Shown: positions 24,042 through 31,951 of the stretch, piece by piece
Position numbering within the stretch: position 1 is the first letter of the stretch
Layout of the letters: each line of letters starts with the position of its first letter
Origin: Chitinophaga pinensis
Lineage (GTDB): Bacteria; Bacteroidota; Bacteroidia; SXHM01
DNA: 34,274 bases
Assembly: GCA_945861685.1 (NCBI GenBank)
Contig: CAMAVO010000010.1
Location: 1-34,274, forward strand
Reading direction: 5' to 3'
Made by a program: the position numbers and the translations under genes
Notes under the pieces: generated by a model
Database searches by the model: none
Told to the model about the DNA's origin: nothing
The model's input: only the letters and a program-made list of their open reading frames with translations

Positions 24042-25280
24042 ATGCAAATAGAAAAGACGGATGTTTTGGTGATTGGTGCAGGTCCTTCGGGAACTGTAGC
24101 CGCCTCTTTAGTAAAGAAAAACGGACTGAATGCGATTATAGTTGAGAAACAGAAATTCCCCCGCTTTGTTATAGGTGAAAGTTTACTGCCCCGCTGCATG
24201 GTTCATCTTGAAGATGCGGGTTTGCTGGATGCTGTTAAAGCGCAGGGATTTCAGGAAAAGTTTGGCGCGAAGTTTTTGAAAGGTGATAAAATGTGCGATT
24301 TTAACTTTTCGGAACAGTTTACAGAAGGTTGGAAATGGACCTGGCAGGTGCCGCGTGCTCAGTTTGATAAAGCGCTGGCTGATGAAACAGAGAAAAAAGG
24401 AGTTCCGGTTTATTACGAAACAGGTGTTGTGGATGTGCAGATGAACGGAAGCGAATCGCTTACCACAGTTGAAGATGCTAACGGAAACAAAAGACAGATT
24501 GAAGCAAAATTTATTATTGACTCAAGTGGTTACGGACGCGTGTTGCCTAATCTGTTTGATTTGAATAAGCCATCGAATTTTCCTGCGCGCAAAACATTGT
24601 TTGCGCATGTAAAAGATGTAAGGCGTCCAAATAATATTGACGGAAACCGTATCACCATCATTGCGCATCATACCGATGTTTGGATCTGGGTAATTCCATT
24701 TTCAAACGGAAATACTTCACTGGGTTTTGTTGGCAACAACTGGTATTTTGAAAATTTTTCGGGAAGCCCTGAAAAGCAATTCAGGGAAATGGTGGAAGAA
24801 GTTCCGCATATCAATGAGCGTTTTCGTGATATTGAGTTAGTATTTGAGCCCCGCACCATTGAGGGCTGGAGTATTTCGGTAAAACAGTTTTATGGCGATG
24901 GTTATGCCTTGACCGGAAACAGCAGTGAGTTTCTTGACCCCGTATTTTCATCAGGTGTAACATTTGCTACCGAATCAGGAGCAGTAGCTGCAAAACTTGC
25001 CTGCCGCCAGATTAAAGGAGAAATAGTGGATTGGGAAAAAGACTTTACCCAACACATGAAACAGGGTGTTGATACTTTCCGCTCTTATGTGACGGGCTGG
25101 TATGACGGCACCTTGCAGGATATTTTCTTCTCGCCTAAAGTGGATTTGAATATTAAAAAGCAGATTTGCTCGGTGCTTGCGGGTTATGTGTGGGATCTTG
25201 ATAATCCGTTTGTGAAGAAACACAGCCGCGTTATTGGCAACCTTGCTAATCTGGTTAAGATGGAAGCCGGAGCACTTTAA
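24042..25280 (+). CDS. Flavin-dependent halogenase homologue
   Basis: 412 residues. FAD-binding GAGPSG (12-17) and GESLLP (45-50). Three halogenase signatures are visible: FxxKxGxxF at 70-78 with candidate catalytic Lys73, WxWxIP as WIWVIP (214-219), and FxxPxxSxG as FLDPVFSSG (297-305). This combination separates halogenases from related monooxygenases. It would oxidise chloride to a lysine-bound chloramine and chlorinate an aromatic ring, with reduced FAD supplied in trans. It is divergent from the aryl polyene operon with a 142-bp shared control region; known flexirubins are often chlorinated on the aryl ring, so this is the likely substrate. A flavin monooxygenase or dehydrogenase remains possible until tested. 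Confidence 0.75.
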   Translation: MQIEKTDVLVIGAGPSGTVAASLVKKNGLNAIIVEKQKFPRFVIGESLLPRCMVHLEDAGLLDAVKAQGFQEKFGAKFLKGDKMCDFNFSEQFTEGWKWTWQVPRAQFDKALADETEKKGVPVYYETGVVDVQMNGSESLTTVEDANGNKRQIEAKFIIDSSGYGRVLPNLFDLNKPSNFPARKTLFAHVKDVRRPNNIDGNRITIIAHHTDVWIWVIPFSNGNTSLGFVGNNWYFENFSGSPEKQFREMVEEVPHINERFRDIELVFEPRTIEGWSISVKQFYGDGYALTGNSSEFLDPVFSSGVTFATESGAVAAKLACRQIKGEIVDWEKDFTQHMKQGVDTFRSYVTGWYDGTLQDIFFSPKVDLNIKKQICSVLAGYVWDLDNPFVKKHSRVIGNLANLVKMEAGAL

Positions 25281-25366
25281 AATATCGAATATCGAACAAG
25301 GAATTTAGAATTACGAAGTACACCTAACGTTCTAAATTCAGTGTTCCTTGTTCAATATTCAATATT
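25281..25366. repeat. Inverted intergenic repeat, AATATCGAATATCGAACAAGG family
   Basis: Left arm at 25281-25310 pairs with the right arm 25330-25366 over the core GAACAAGGAA / TTCCTTGTTC and the outer AATAT(C/T)GAATAT; the right arm has about seven extra bases. It fills the gap between the convergent halogenase and FAD-protein genes. Elements of this sort are common between genes in Bacteroidota. It could act as a bidirectional terminator by folding. Confidence 0.7.
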
Positions 25367-25368
25367 CA

Positions 25369-26919
25369 TTATTCACTTACTTTTTCCGCGCAGCGCTCGC
25401 CATCCATAGCGGCCGACACAATTCCTCCGGCATAACCACCACCTTCACCGCATGGATATAAACCTTTGATTTGAGGGTGTTGTAACGTCTGATTATCTCT
25501 TGGAATGCGCACAGGTGATGATGTTCTGGATTCGATGGCTACTATTACCGCTTCATTGGTTAAATAGCCACGCATCTTTTTGCCGAATTCAATAAAACCT
25601 TCCCGCAAGCGGTCTGAGATTGCTGCCGGCAAAACATCTTTTATCATCACTGACTTTACTCCCGGTTGGTATGAGGTTTCGGGTAGGGCAGGAGAGAGTA
25701 TATTTTTTGTGAAGTCAACTAAACGCTGTGCGGGTGCGGTCTGTGTTCCACCTGCCGAGGCGCAAATTGCCTGCTCCAATGCCTGCTGGTATTTCATTCC
25801 GGCAAGCGGACCATATTTTTCAAATGCTTTGTAATCTTCAGGTTCAACGGAAACCACAATGCCTGAATTTGCAAAGGGGTTATTGCGCTTAGAGGGCGAC
25901 CAGCCGTTGGTTACCACCTCGCCAGGTGCTGTGGCGCAAGGTGCAATAATTCCGCCCGGACACATACAGAACGAGTAAACGCCACGCCCCTGCACTTGTT
26001 GAACTACATTGTAAGGTGCGGCAGGCAAATACGGATGCCGCACATCGCAGTGGTATTGTATTTTGTCAATCAGTTGTTGGGGGTGTTCTACACGCACACC
26101 CATGGCAAAGGGTTTTGCTTCCAACAGAATTCCTTTGCTGTGGAGCAGTTCATAAATATCACGGGCCGAGTGGCCGGTGGCAAGGATGAGTGAATCGGCT
26201 TCTATTTTATCACCATTCTGAAGGGTAACGCCTTTTACTGTGTTGTCTTTTATCAGAATATCGGTCACCCGTTTTTCGAAATGAATTTCACCGCCTGCGT
26301 TTAAGATAGTTTCGCGGATAGACTCGATAATTCCGGGCAACTTATTGGTGCCGATGTGGGGATGCGCATCAATCAGTATTTCTTCGGTGGCACCGTGTTG
26401 AACAAATACGGAGAGGATGCTGCGGATATCGCCCCGCTTGTTGCTGCGGGTATAGAGCTTGCCATCGGAATAGGTGCCGGCACCACCTTCACCAAAGCAG
26501 TAATTGCTGTCGGGGCTTACGATGTGTTCTTTGTGGATAGCCGCTAAATCTCTTCTGCGGTCGCGCACATTTTTGCCGCGTTCGATGATGATAGGTTTTA
26601 TGCCTTTTTCAATTAATCTAAGTGCCGCAAACAATCCGGCAGGACCTGCGCCTACAATGATTACCGGCTTGCCCTTGCTTACGTCAGAATACTCCTTTCG
26701 CTGTATAAAATCATCTTCAATTACTGCTTCGCCTTTGGCAAACACTTCAAAACTAAGGTTGACTTTTACCTGTTTGGAGCGACCATCAAACGATCTGCGT
26801 ATTAATCTTGAAAATCCGATTTCATTTACATGAACTCCTGATTTTTCGGCAATGGCTTTTGCCAGCGCTTCATCGGAGGCGGCTGTTTCGGGGGGTACTA
26901 CAAGGTCAATTCTTTTCAT
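25369..26919 (-). CDS. NAD(P)/FAD-dependent oxidoreductase, COG2509 family
   Basis: 516 residues from ATG 26919 (MKRIDLVVPPETAA). A longer frame begins at a TTG at 26940, but those codons lie in a palindromic repeat and look spurious. An N-terminal domain of about 90 residues typical of COG2509 precedes the FAD dinucleotide-binding IVGAGPAGLFAALRL. SNYCFGEGGAGTYSDGKLYTRS and the C-terminal GEGGGYAGGIVSAAMDG are strong family signatures. The reaction is not established. Not obviously part of the pigment operon, being convergent with the halogenase. Confidence 0.85.
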   Translation of the reverse strand: MKRIDLVVPPETAASDEALAKAIAEKSGVHVNEIGFSRLIRRSFDGRSKQVKVNLSFEVFAKGEAVIEDDFIQRKEYSDVSKGKPVIIVGAGPAGLFAALRLIEKGIKPIIIERGKNVRDRRRDLAAIHKEHIVSPDSNYCFGEGGAGTYSDGKLYTRSNKRGDIRSILSVFVQHGATEEILIDAHPHIGTNKLPGIIESIRETILNAGGEIHFEKRVTDILIKDNTVKGVTLQNGDKIEADSLILATGHSARDIYELLHSKGILLEAKPFAMGVRVEHPQQLIDKIQYHCDVRHPYLPAAPYNVVQQVQGRGVYSFCMCPGGIIAPCATAPGEVVTNGWSPSKRNNPFANSGIVVSVEPEDYKAFEKYGPLAGMKYQQALEQAICASAGGTQTAPAQRLVDFTKNILSPALPETSYQPGVKSVMIKDVLPAAISDRLREGFIEFGKKMRGYLTNEAVIVAIESRTSSPVRIPRDNQTLQHPQIKGLYPCGEGGGYAGGIVSAAMDGERCAEKVSE

Positions 26920-26932
26920 GGGTTTTAGGCAA

Positions 26933-26983
26933 ATAGCCAATTAGCCAATTAGTTCCTATGTGGCTAATTTACTATTTGGCTAT
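26933..26983. repeat. Nested inverted repeat between FAD-protein and LOG genes
   Basis: Outer arms ATAGCCAA (26933-26940) and TTGGCTAT (26976-26983); inner arms TTAGCCA (26941-26947) and TGGCTAA (26961-26967). It belongs to a type of intergenic TAGCCAAT repeat. It lies in the leader of the FAD-protein gene and could influence its translation start. Confidence 0.65.
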
Positions 26984-26993
26984 GTGGCTTTTC

Positions 26994-27713
26994 TTAGAAA
27001 TTCGGTTTCAGTCTGTATTTGGCGTAGAAGTTATTGATGTGTTCTACGGCTTCTTCGGGGGTGTCTACCAGGCGAAAGAGGTTCAGGTCATCAGCGTTGA
27101 TGTTGTGCTCTTCTTCCAGCATGGTGGTTTTTATCCATTCCAGCAATCCAGACCAGAATTTTTTGCCTACCAGTACAATGGGAAATTGTCCTACCTTATT
27201 GGTTTGTATCAGGGTCATGGCTTCAAAGAGTTCGTCAAGCGTGCCGAAGCCACCGGGCAGCACAATGAAGCCTTGCGAGTATTTCATGAACATGACTTTG
27301 CGCACAAAAAAGTAATCGAACTCCATCCTTTTATCGTGGTCAATAAAATCATTTCCTCGTTGCTCAAACTCCAGTTCAATATTCAACCCTACTGATTTAC
27401 CGGCACCACGGTGTGCGCCTTTGTTGGCGGCTTCCATAATGCCGGGTCCGCCTCCGGTAATAACTCCAAAGCCTGATTGTGTAAGTTTAAAGGCTATTTC
27501 TTCGGCTAAGGTATAGTGGGGGCTATCGGGTTTGGTGCGGGCCGAGCCAAAGATGGATACGCAGGGACCTATGCGGGCAAGTTTTTCAAATCCATCTACA
27601 AACTCGCTCATGACTTTGAATATCATCCATGAGTCGTTGCCCTTTATTTCGCTCCAGTCTTTTTCGCCAAAGGCTGAGCGTATTTTTTCTTCGCGTTCTT
27701 CTTCGTTGGTCAT
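26994..27713 (-). CDS. LOG-family nucleoside 5'-monophosphate phosphoribohydrolase (TIGR00730)
   Basis: 239 residues, Rossmann-like. The two hallmarks are GGGPGIMEAANKGA (87-100) and PGGFGTLDE (153-161), the nucleotide-binding and catalytic motif with Glu161. The family hydrolyses the base-ribose bond of nucleotides; plant members make free cytokinins, while many bacterial ones act as general AMP/IMP nucleosidases. The N-terminal extension of about 50 residues puts it with the longer bacterial group. Confidence 0.85.
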   Translation of the reverse strand: MTNEEEREEKIRSAFGEKDWSEIKGNDSWMIFKVMSEFVDGFEKLARIGPCVSIFGSARTKPDSPHYTLAEEIAFKLTQSGFGVITGGGPGIMEAANKGAHRGAGKSVGLNIELEFEQRGNDFIDHDKRMEFDYFFVRKVMFMKYSQGFIVLPGGFGTLDELFEAMTLIQTNKVGQFPIVLVGKKFWSGLLEWIKTTMLEEEHNINADDLNLFRLVDTPEEAVEHINNFYAKYRLKPNF

Positions 27714-27810
27714 AGGTGGTTGTTTAGTGGGGTAAAGGTAGGGGAAAGTTTAGTGATTTTCATTTTGACACAGTTTATTGAGCAGTCTCTGGACACTCGC
27801 CAGTAAAGAT

Positions 27811-27972
27811 TCGAAGGCTCCTTGATACCGCGTGAAGGTTCCTTGTCACCGCGTGAAGGTTCCTTGTCACTGCGTGAAGGTTCCTTGACACTGCGTGAAG
27901 GTTCCTTGACACTACGTGAAGGTTCCTTGACACTGCGTGAAGGTTCCTTGACACTGCGTGAAGGTCCCTTGG
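27811..27972. repeat. Minisatellite B: seven and a half tandem units of 21 bp
   Basis: A degenerate first unit (27811-27829) is followed by near-identical 21-bp units starting at 27830, 27851, 27872, 27893, 27914, 27935 and a partial at 27956. Each reads GCGTGAAGGTTCCTTG followed by (A/T)CACT or TCACC. Differences are only a few point changes, so the array is younger or better homogenised than minisatellite A. The minus strand is open (heptapeptide RNLHAVS repeated), but start and ending are poor and I do not call a gene. It lies between the BamA-like and LOG genes. Confidence 0.85.
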
Positions 27973-27986
27973 CAACTAATTAACCC

Positions 27987-29750
27987 CTAAAACCTGCTCA
28001 CTATCCCAAAGTGTATTTTGCCCGAGCGAAACTCAATAGGATTATTAAACTGTTTGCCCAGCGCATAGGTAAGTGAGAAAATACCGATTTTGGTTTCAAA
28101 GGTAATACCCGCGCCAAAGCCAAAGGGCCTATCGAAGACACGCTTGCCGCGACTGGTATTCTCGTAATACGCCCCGTCAAAAAAGGTAAAGAGGTAAGAG
28201 TTCTGCTCTAGCAAAAAGCGGTACTCCACCGTGGCAATGCTGTAGAGCGAAGCAAAAATACTTTCCTCGTCAAAGCCCCGCAGGGTTTTCAGACCGCCAA
28301 TGCGGGGCAGCTCATTCTGAAAAAGGTTTTGGTTAATGAGTGTAGCCGCCTGCAAACCCGTTTTTACCGTGCTGCGGTTGCCGATGGGTATGTAGTATTC
28401 TGCAATCAGGTCGGCATTAATTTGCAGGGATTTCAGTTTAATGTTTTCATAGGCCTCGGGATTTATTTTGGCGTTCTGCCGGATGGTTTTATTTCCCGCC
28501 CTGATGTTGGCATTCAGGCGCACACCTTTGCGGGGATTAAAGCGATAGTCCAGCTTCTCAAACTTGCCCCCGATACCATAGAGCAAGGTCTTGACATCGG
28601 CATACTGAGGCAGGGTAGTAATATTATCCAAACCATAAGTGCTCAGTAGGTTAGAGGTCCGGCTGTCGATAAACACTTTAAGGTAGTTTCCCCCGCTGAA
28701 AAGGTATTGCAAGCCACCCGCCATGTTGATATTGATGAAGGTAGTATCGCGCTTGTAGAGGTCAAATTTAAGGTCAACTCCAAATGGCGTATTGAACAGA
28801 AAAGGATATACAATCTGGGTTCGTAAATCCTGTGTTTGGGCTTGAAGTTTTCGCCAATTAATAGAAACCGTTTCGCCCCTGCCGAATGAGTTAAGTAGGT
28901 TCAGTTTCAAATCTCCCGTAAGCAAAACCTTGCCCGTTTCGGCATTGTTGGGCATAACACCAATAATGCCGTCAAACTGACTGGCACCTTTTTTATCTAA
29001 GTAAACAAACAGCTTAGCTTTATCTTTGCTGAACACCGCCTGCGGGCTTTGGGTTTCGCGCACAAAAGCCAGTTCCTTGCTGCGGATAGAAATTTTGCGC
29101 ACCTGGCTCTCGTCATACAAATCGCCCGGCTTTATCCCGAAATAGTTGAAGAGGTAAACGGGGCGCACCTTGGCGTTGCCTTTTATTACCACGCTGTCAA
29201 TCAAAAACAGTCCGTTCTTTTTTAGGTTCAACGAAGCTTGAAGTTTGCCATCCGTTATCCTCAAACTGTCTAACTTAACCGCAGCAAAGGGATAGCCGTT
29301 GTTTTCGCACCACGCAATAATGCGCTTCTGCAAACGGGTAACACTTCGGAAAAAGATTGGCTCACCAAAAAACACTTTCTCACGGAAGTTGGAACGGCTC
29401 AATATATCTTCCGTCACGTTTCCGGCTTTAATCGTAGCCCAGCGAAACACCTCGCCCGTAGTAATCCATGCCTTTAAATGCAGTGAATCAATCTTCACAG
29501 AACTGTCCACCTTTGCACTCAGGTAGCCGTTATCATTCAGGCGGAGGATTATGTTTTGCAGCTCACGCTTCTGGGCGCTGTCGCTTACAAACTCATTTTT
29601 AAAGCCGGTTATCTTCCTGAATTGTTTTTGCGGAAGAATGCTATCGTTGCGCACCAGTTCCAGTTCAAAGAAGCGGTATTGCGCTGAGGAGGTAAAGCTT
29701 AGGAAGCAGGAAAGAACAATTAAAAAAACAGAATGTTGCCACAGATTCAC
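27987..29750 (-). CDS. BamA/TamA-like outer membrane protein with POTRA domain
   Basis: The barrel ends FGIVSRF, with the terminal Phe expected of outer-membrane proteins. One or more POTRA-like domains come first (about 60-285 of the longest frame; FLIDSVVIKGNAKVRPVYLFNYFGIKPGDLYDESQV is a good POTRA start), then the Omp85 barrel with the RGFDEESIF loop. The frame extends to ATG 29822 (611 aa), but residues 1-26 of that version are encoded by a perfect palindromic repeat. The GTG at 29750 gives MNLWQHSVFLIVLSCFLSFTSSAQ, cleanly signal-like, so I prefer it; ATG 29804 is the other option. Probable role: assembly or secretion of surface proteins. Translationally near ung (4-bp overlap if the first ATG is used). 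Confidence 0.75.
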   Translation of the reverse strand: MNLWQHSVFLIVLSCFLSFTSSAQYRFFELELVRNDSILPQKQFRKITGFKNEFVSDSAQKRELQNIILRLNDNGYLSAKVDSSVKIDSLHLKAWITTGEVFRWATIKAGNVTEDILSRSNFREKVFFGEPIFFRSVTRLQKRIIAWCENNGYPFAAVKLDSLRITDGKLQASLNLKKNGLFLIDSVVIKGNAKVRPVYLFNYFGIKPGDLYDESQVRKISIRSKELAFVRETQSPQAVFSKDKAKLFVYLDKKGASQFDGIIGVMPNNAETGKVLLTGDLKLNLLNSFGRGETVSINWRKLQAQTQDLRTQIVYPFLFNTPFGVDLKFDLYKRDTTFININMAGGLQYLFSGGNYLKVFIDSRTSNLLSTYGLDNITTLPQYADVKTLLYGIGGKFEKLDYRFNPRKGVRLNANIRAGNKTIRQNAKINPEAYENIKLKSLQINADLIAEYYIPIGNRSTVKTGLQAATLINQNLFQNELPRIGGLKTLRGFDEESIFASLYSIATVEYRFLLEQNSYLFTFFDGAYYENTSRGKRVFDRPFGFGAGITFETKIGIFSLTYALGKQFNNPIEFRSGKIHFGIVSRF

Positions 29751-29800
29751 AGATTTTAGTTCTGTGCTTTTAACGTTTTTAATCTGTGAATCTGTGGCAA
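29736..29800. repeat. Perfect 20-bp inverted repeat, CCACAGATTCACAGATT family
   Basis: 29736-29755 is exactly complementary to 29781-29800, with a 25-base loop. The element overlaps the 5' end of the BamA-like reading frame, where it keeps the frame open. This type of CACAGATTCACAGATT palindrome occurs repeatedly in many Bacteroidota genomes (recollection). Confidence 0.85.
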
Positions 29801-29818
29801 CCATTTTTTCTTTACAAT

Positions 29819-30496
29819 TCAAACCATCCAGTCAATCTCCCCAATTCCTTTACTGCGAAGATATTCATTCGTTTTTGAAAAATGCCTGCACCCGAAAAAA
29901 CCATTGTAAGCCGAAAAAGGGGAGGGGTGTGCCGCTTTCAGAATAAGGTGCTTGTCAGCATCAATAAGCACTTCTTTGTTTTGCGCAAATCTGCCCCAGA
30001 GAATAAACACAAGGTTTTCTCTCTTGTCCGAAAGCTTTTTTATGGCGGCATCTGTGAAATTCTCCCAACCCTGTTTCTGATGCGATCCGGGAGTATTGGC
30101 GCGAACCGTAAGCGTTGCGTTAAGGAGCAATACGCCTTGGTCGGCCCACATCTCCAGATTTCCTGTTTGCGGAATGGGTAAACCCAAATCAGCATTTATT
30201 TCTTTAAAGATATTAACCAGTGATGGTGGTTTGGCAATTCCTTCGGGTACAGAAAAACTTAATCCGTGTGCCTGTCCATCGCCATGATAAGGATCCTGTC
30301 CCAGTATTACCACCTTCACCTTTTCAAAAGGTGTGTGGTTAAAAGCCGAGAAAATCTTGTCACCGGGTGGGAATACCTTCTGAGTTTGCTTTTCCAGTAT
30401 TAAAAAATCTTTAAGTTTTGTAAAATAATCAGCATTGAATTCACCGGAAAGTTGTGTTTTCCAGCTTTCGTCAATTGAAGGATTAACGCTACTCAT
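29819..30496 (-). CDS. ung: Uracil-DNA glycosylase, family 1
   Basis: 225 residues, normal length. All family-1 motifs are present: GQDPYHGDGQAHGLSFSVP (66-84) with catalytic Asp68, LLNATLTVR (124-132) with the uracil-recognising Asn126, and HPSPFSAYNGFFGCRHF (190-206) with catalytic His190. It removes uracil from DNA to start base excision repair. ATG at 30496 gives the usual N-terminus. The following BamA-like frame overlaps it by 4 bp. Confidence 0.96.
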   Translation of the reverse strand: MSSVNPSIDESWKTQLSGEFNADYFTKLKDFLILEKQTQKVFPPGDKIFSAFNHTPFEKVKVVILGQDPYHGDGQAHGLSFSVPEGIAKPPSLVNIFKEINADLGLPIPQTGNLEMWADQGVLLLNATLTVRANTPGSHQKQGWENFTDAAIKKLSDKRENLVFILWGRFAQNKEVLIDADKHLILKAAHPSPFSAYNGFFGCRHFSKTNEYLRSKGIGEIDWMV

Positions 30497-30571
30497 GTTA
30501 AGAAATTGTTTTTTTTGAAAAAATGTTAATAACCTTTAGTTCATTAAATGCGTATAAACATACAATAAATT

Positions 30572-30579
30572 TACTTTTG
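30572..30579 (+). promoter_or_regulatory. Bacteroidota -7 promoter element for the small lipoprotein
   Basis: TACTTTTG matches TAnnTTTG exactly, 16 bp before the ATG at 30596. No clean TTG is seen at the -33 spacing. Confidence 0.5.
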
Positions 30580-30595
30580 CACCCGTTATAATTAC

Positions 30596-30748
30596 ATGAA
30601 TACTCACACACAAAACACCTCACCCTTGAAAAAAGTTGCAATCATTCTTGTTGTATTAGTTAGCTCAGCAATGATTTTCGCATCCTGCAAAACTCACGAA
30701 AGTTGCCCTGCATACGGTAGCATTGAGAAACAGAATGTGAAAGGGTAA
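30596..30748 (+). CDS. Small lipoprotein, 50 aa
   Basis: ATG 30596 to TAA 30746. A positively charged start (LKKVA, residues 11-15) leads into a hydrophobic stretch (IILVVLVSSAMIF) and a lipobox FASC with Cys33, so the mature peptide has only about 18 residues: CKTHESCPAYGSIEKQ plus a short tail. It has an exact -7 promoter element and a strong hairpin after it, so it is a free-standing gene. Similar tiny lipoproteins ending in C-PAYG occur in Bacteroidota as far as I recall; function unknown. Confidence 0.65.
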   Translation: MNTHTQNTSPLKKVAIILVVLVSSAMIFASCKTHESCPAYGSIEKQNVKG

Positions 30749-30776
30749 GGCGTCATCGCTTTAAATTGCTTTCTAC

Positions 30777-30799
30777 AAGTCACGCTCATAGCGTGACTT
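30777..30799 (+). terminator. Intrinsic terminator of the small lipoprotein gene
   Basis: AAGTCACGCT (30777-30786) pairs perfectly with AGCGTGACTT (30790-30799), loop CAT, followed by TATTTGTTTTATG. It lies 29 bp after the stop codon. Confidence 0.75.
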
Positions 30800-30826
30800 T
30801 ATTTGTTTTATGTTTTGGCCTAAAAA

Positions 30827-30849
30827 ATGTTGACTAAAAAAGTCAACAT
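30827..30849. other. 9-bp perfect hairpin
   Basis: ATGTTGACT (30827-30835) pairs with AGTCAACAT (30841-30849) around AAAAA. It lies just beyond the terminator hairpin. The following stretch to about 31029 shows no gene I can support. Confidence 0.5.
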
Positions 30850-31029
30850 AATGAAAGAACAACGCATTAGTGTTACTATCACAATCTCTGCTATAACCTA
30901 GAACAACTCCACTTTATAATGCAGTTCATGCATAATTAGGTTTACTGCCGTTAAAAAGCAGTGTGTACCATAATAGCTGATGACAAAGGCGGATGCTGTA
31001 TTTTATGTTTTGCCTGATTTGCGACAACA

Positions 31030-31796
31030 AATAAGGGTGTGATGTCGATTCGCCAAGGGTGGTAGCAAGGTAAAAGGCTGACTGTGTGTTGGCGACACTG
31101 TTTCGCTGTTGTTTATCAAAATATATTTCTCATCGGCTACAAAGCTGTGAAACAATACGGGCTCGTTTTCATTTGTATCCAATGTTCCGGTAAAGATGAC
31201 CTGATTTTATTCGCGCAGCACCTGCAACTCAAAGAAGGGGCTATGCGGTAGGGATCTTCTGCGCCTTTGTTTATGTGAAAGCCCAGGTCGCGGTATTCTT
31301 CGGTCATAACGGATACGCGCTTGTTTTCCACATCTTTGCTTTTTTGTTTGATGCCGCCTTTGGTACCTTCCAGTGTATCGCGTGAAGCGTGGTGTAAAAC
31401 AAATCTACTTCCATTTATGTTACTGGTATAGTGGGGTTTGCCTATGCAAAGGGAGCAAGCGGTTTCGCCCAATACTTTTACTACATTTACCCGTGCAGTT
31501 TTTGCTCCATTATTAAAGGCTTGTGTACCTACGGAAAAATGGTAATGTAGTTTGGTGTTTTTTTCAAATCCGGCAACAATTTGTATTTGCGAATCTCATT
31601 TATTTAGTTTGGATATAATCAACACCAGTATTTGATCAAGGTTAAGGGTTTGCCCTCTGCGCTTTTTCATTTGGTGTATTCATCTTCATTCGCAATATGA
31701 AAGGGATGGAAACGGTAATAGAGCATAGTCCAATCGGAGATCATCGAATTGTTGGTCATCATTTTAAGCAGGCACGCATGGCGGTAGTTGCTTAGT
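31030..31796 (-). pseudogene. Decayed gene of unknown function
   Basis: Reading the minus strand from 31796, one frame runs for about 185 codons with in-frame TGA codons at 31670-31668 and 31598-31596. A one-base loss near 31238 then shifts it, and the new frame carries a TAA at 31209-31207 and runs on past 31100 with sensible composition (TGTLDTNENEPVLFHSF, then VADEKYILINN). Segments such as DWTMLYYRFHPFHIANEDEY, HYHFSVGTQAFNNG, FVLHHASRDTLEG and EEYRDLGFHINKGAEDPYR look protein-like. The longest uninterrupted stretch is 31137-31472. I do not recognise the family. The ends are approximate. Confidence 0.5.
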
Positions 31797-31833
31797 TAAA
31801 GTGCCTTTTTATAATTCTCTTTCGTGAAATATT

Positions 31834-31869
31834 AACTAGGTGAGATTAAATTAGTGATTTAACCTAGTT
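31834..31869. other. 8-bp inverted repeat in AT-rich gap
   Basis: AACTAGGT (31834-31841) pairs with ACCTAGTT (31862-31869); the interior holds a second small palindrome around TAAATTAGTGATTTA. It lies between the decayed gene and the ABC exporter. No function can be assigned. Confidence 0.4.
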
Positions 31870-31926
31870 TCAACCAAGTTTTATAACTATATCTAAATGC
31901 CTGATTATAAAATATTTAATATATAT

Positions 31927-31950
31927 TGTTCGACTAAGCTCAGGGTGACA
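31927..31950. repeat. Repeat fragment of the GTCACCCTGA family
   Basis: The minus strand reads TGTCACCCTGAGCTTAGTCG and continues a few bases. It shares GTCACCCTGA(A/G)CTT with the repeat at the selU stop codon. It ends one base after the stop codon of the ABC exporter gene. Confidence 0.6.
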
Positions 31951-31951
31951 A

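Noticed and set aside
27775-27975. 66-aa heptad-repeat ORF on the minus strand
   Set aside because: Explained by the 21-bp minisatellite B; no start context, and the ending is ordinary intergenic sequence.
29819-29822. Translational coupling of ung and the BamA-like gene through ATGA
   Set aside because: The overlapping ATG belongs to the extended N-terminus made by a palindromic repeat; the signal peptide fits a later start, so coupling is doubtful.
31030-31796. In-frame TGA codons as a sign of stop-codon recoding
   Set aside because: TGA is used as a normal stop at selU and other genes, one break is TAA, and a frameshift is also present; decay is simpler.
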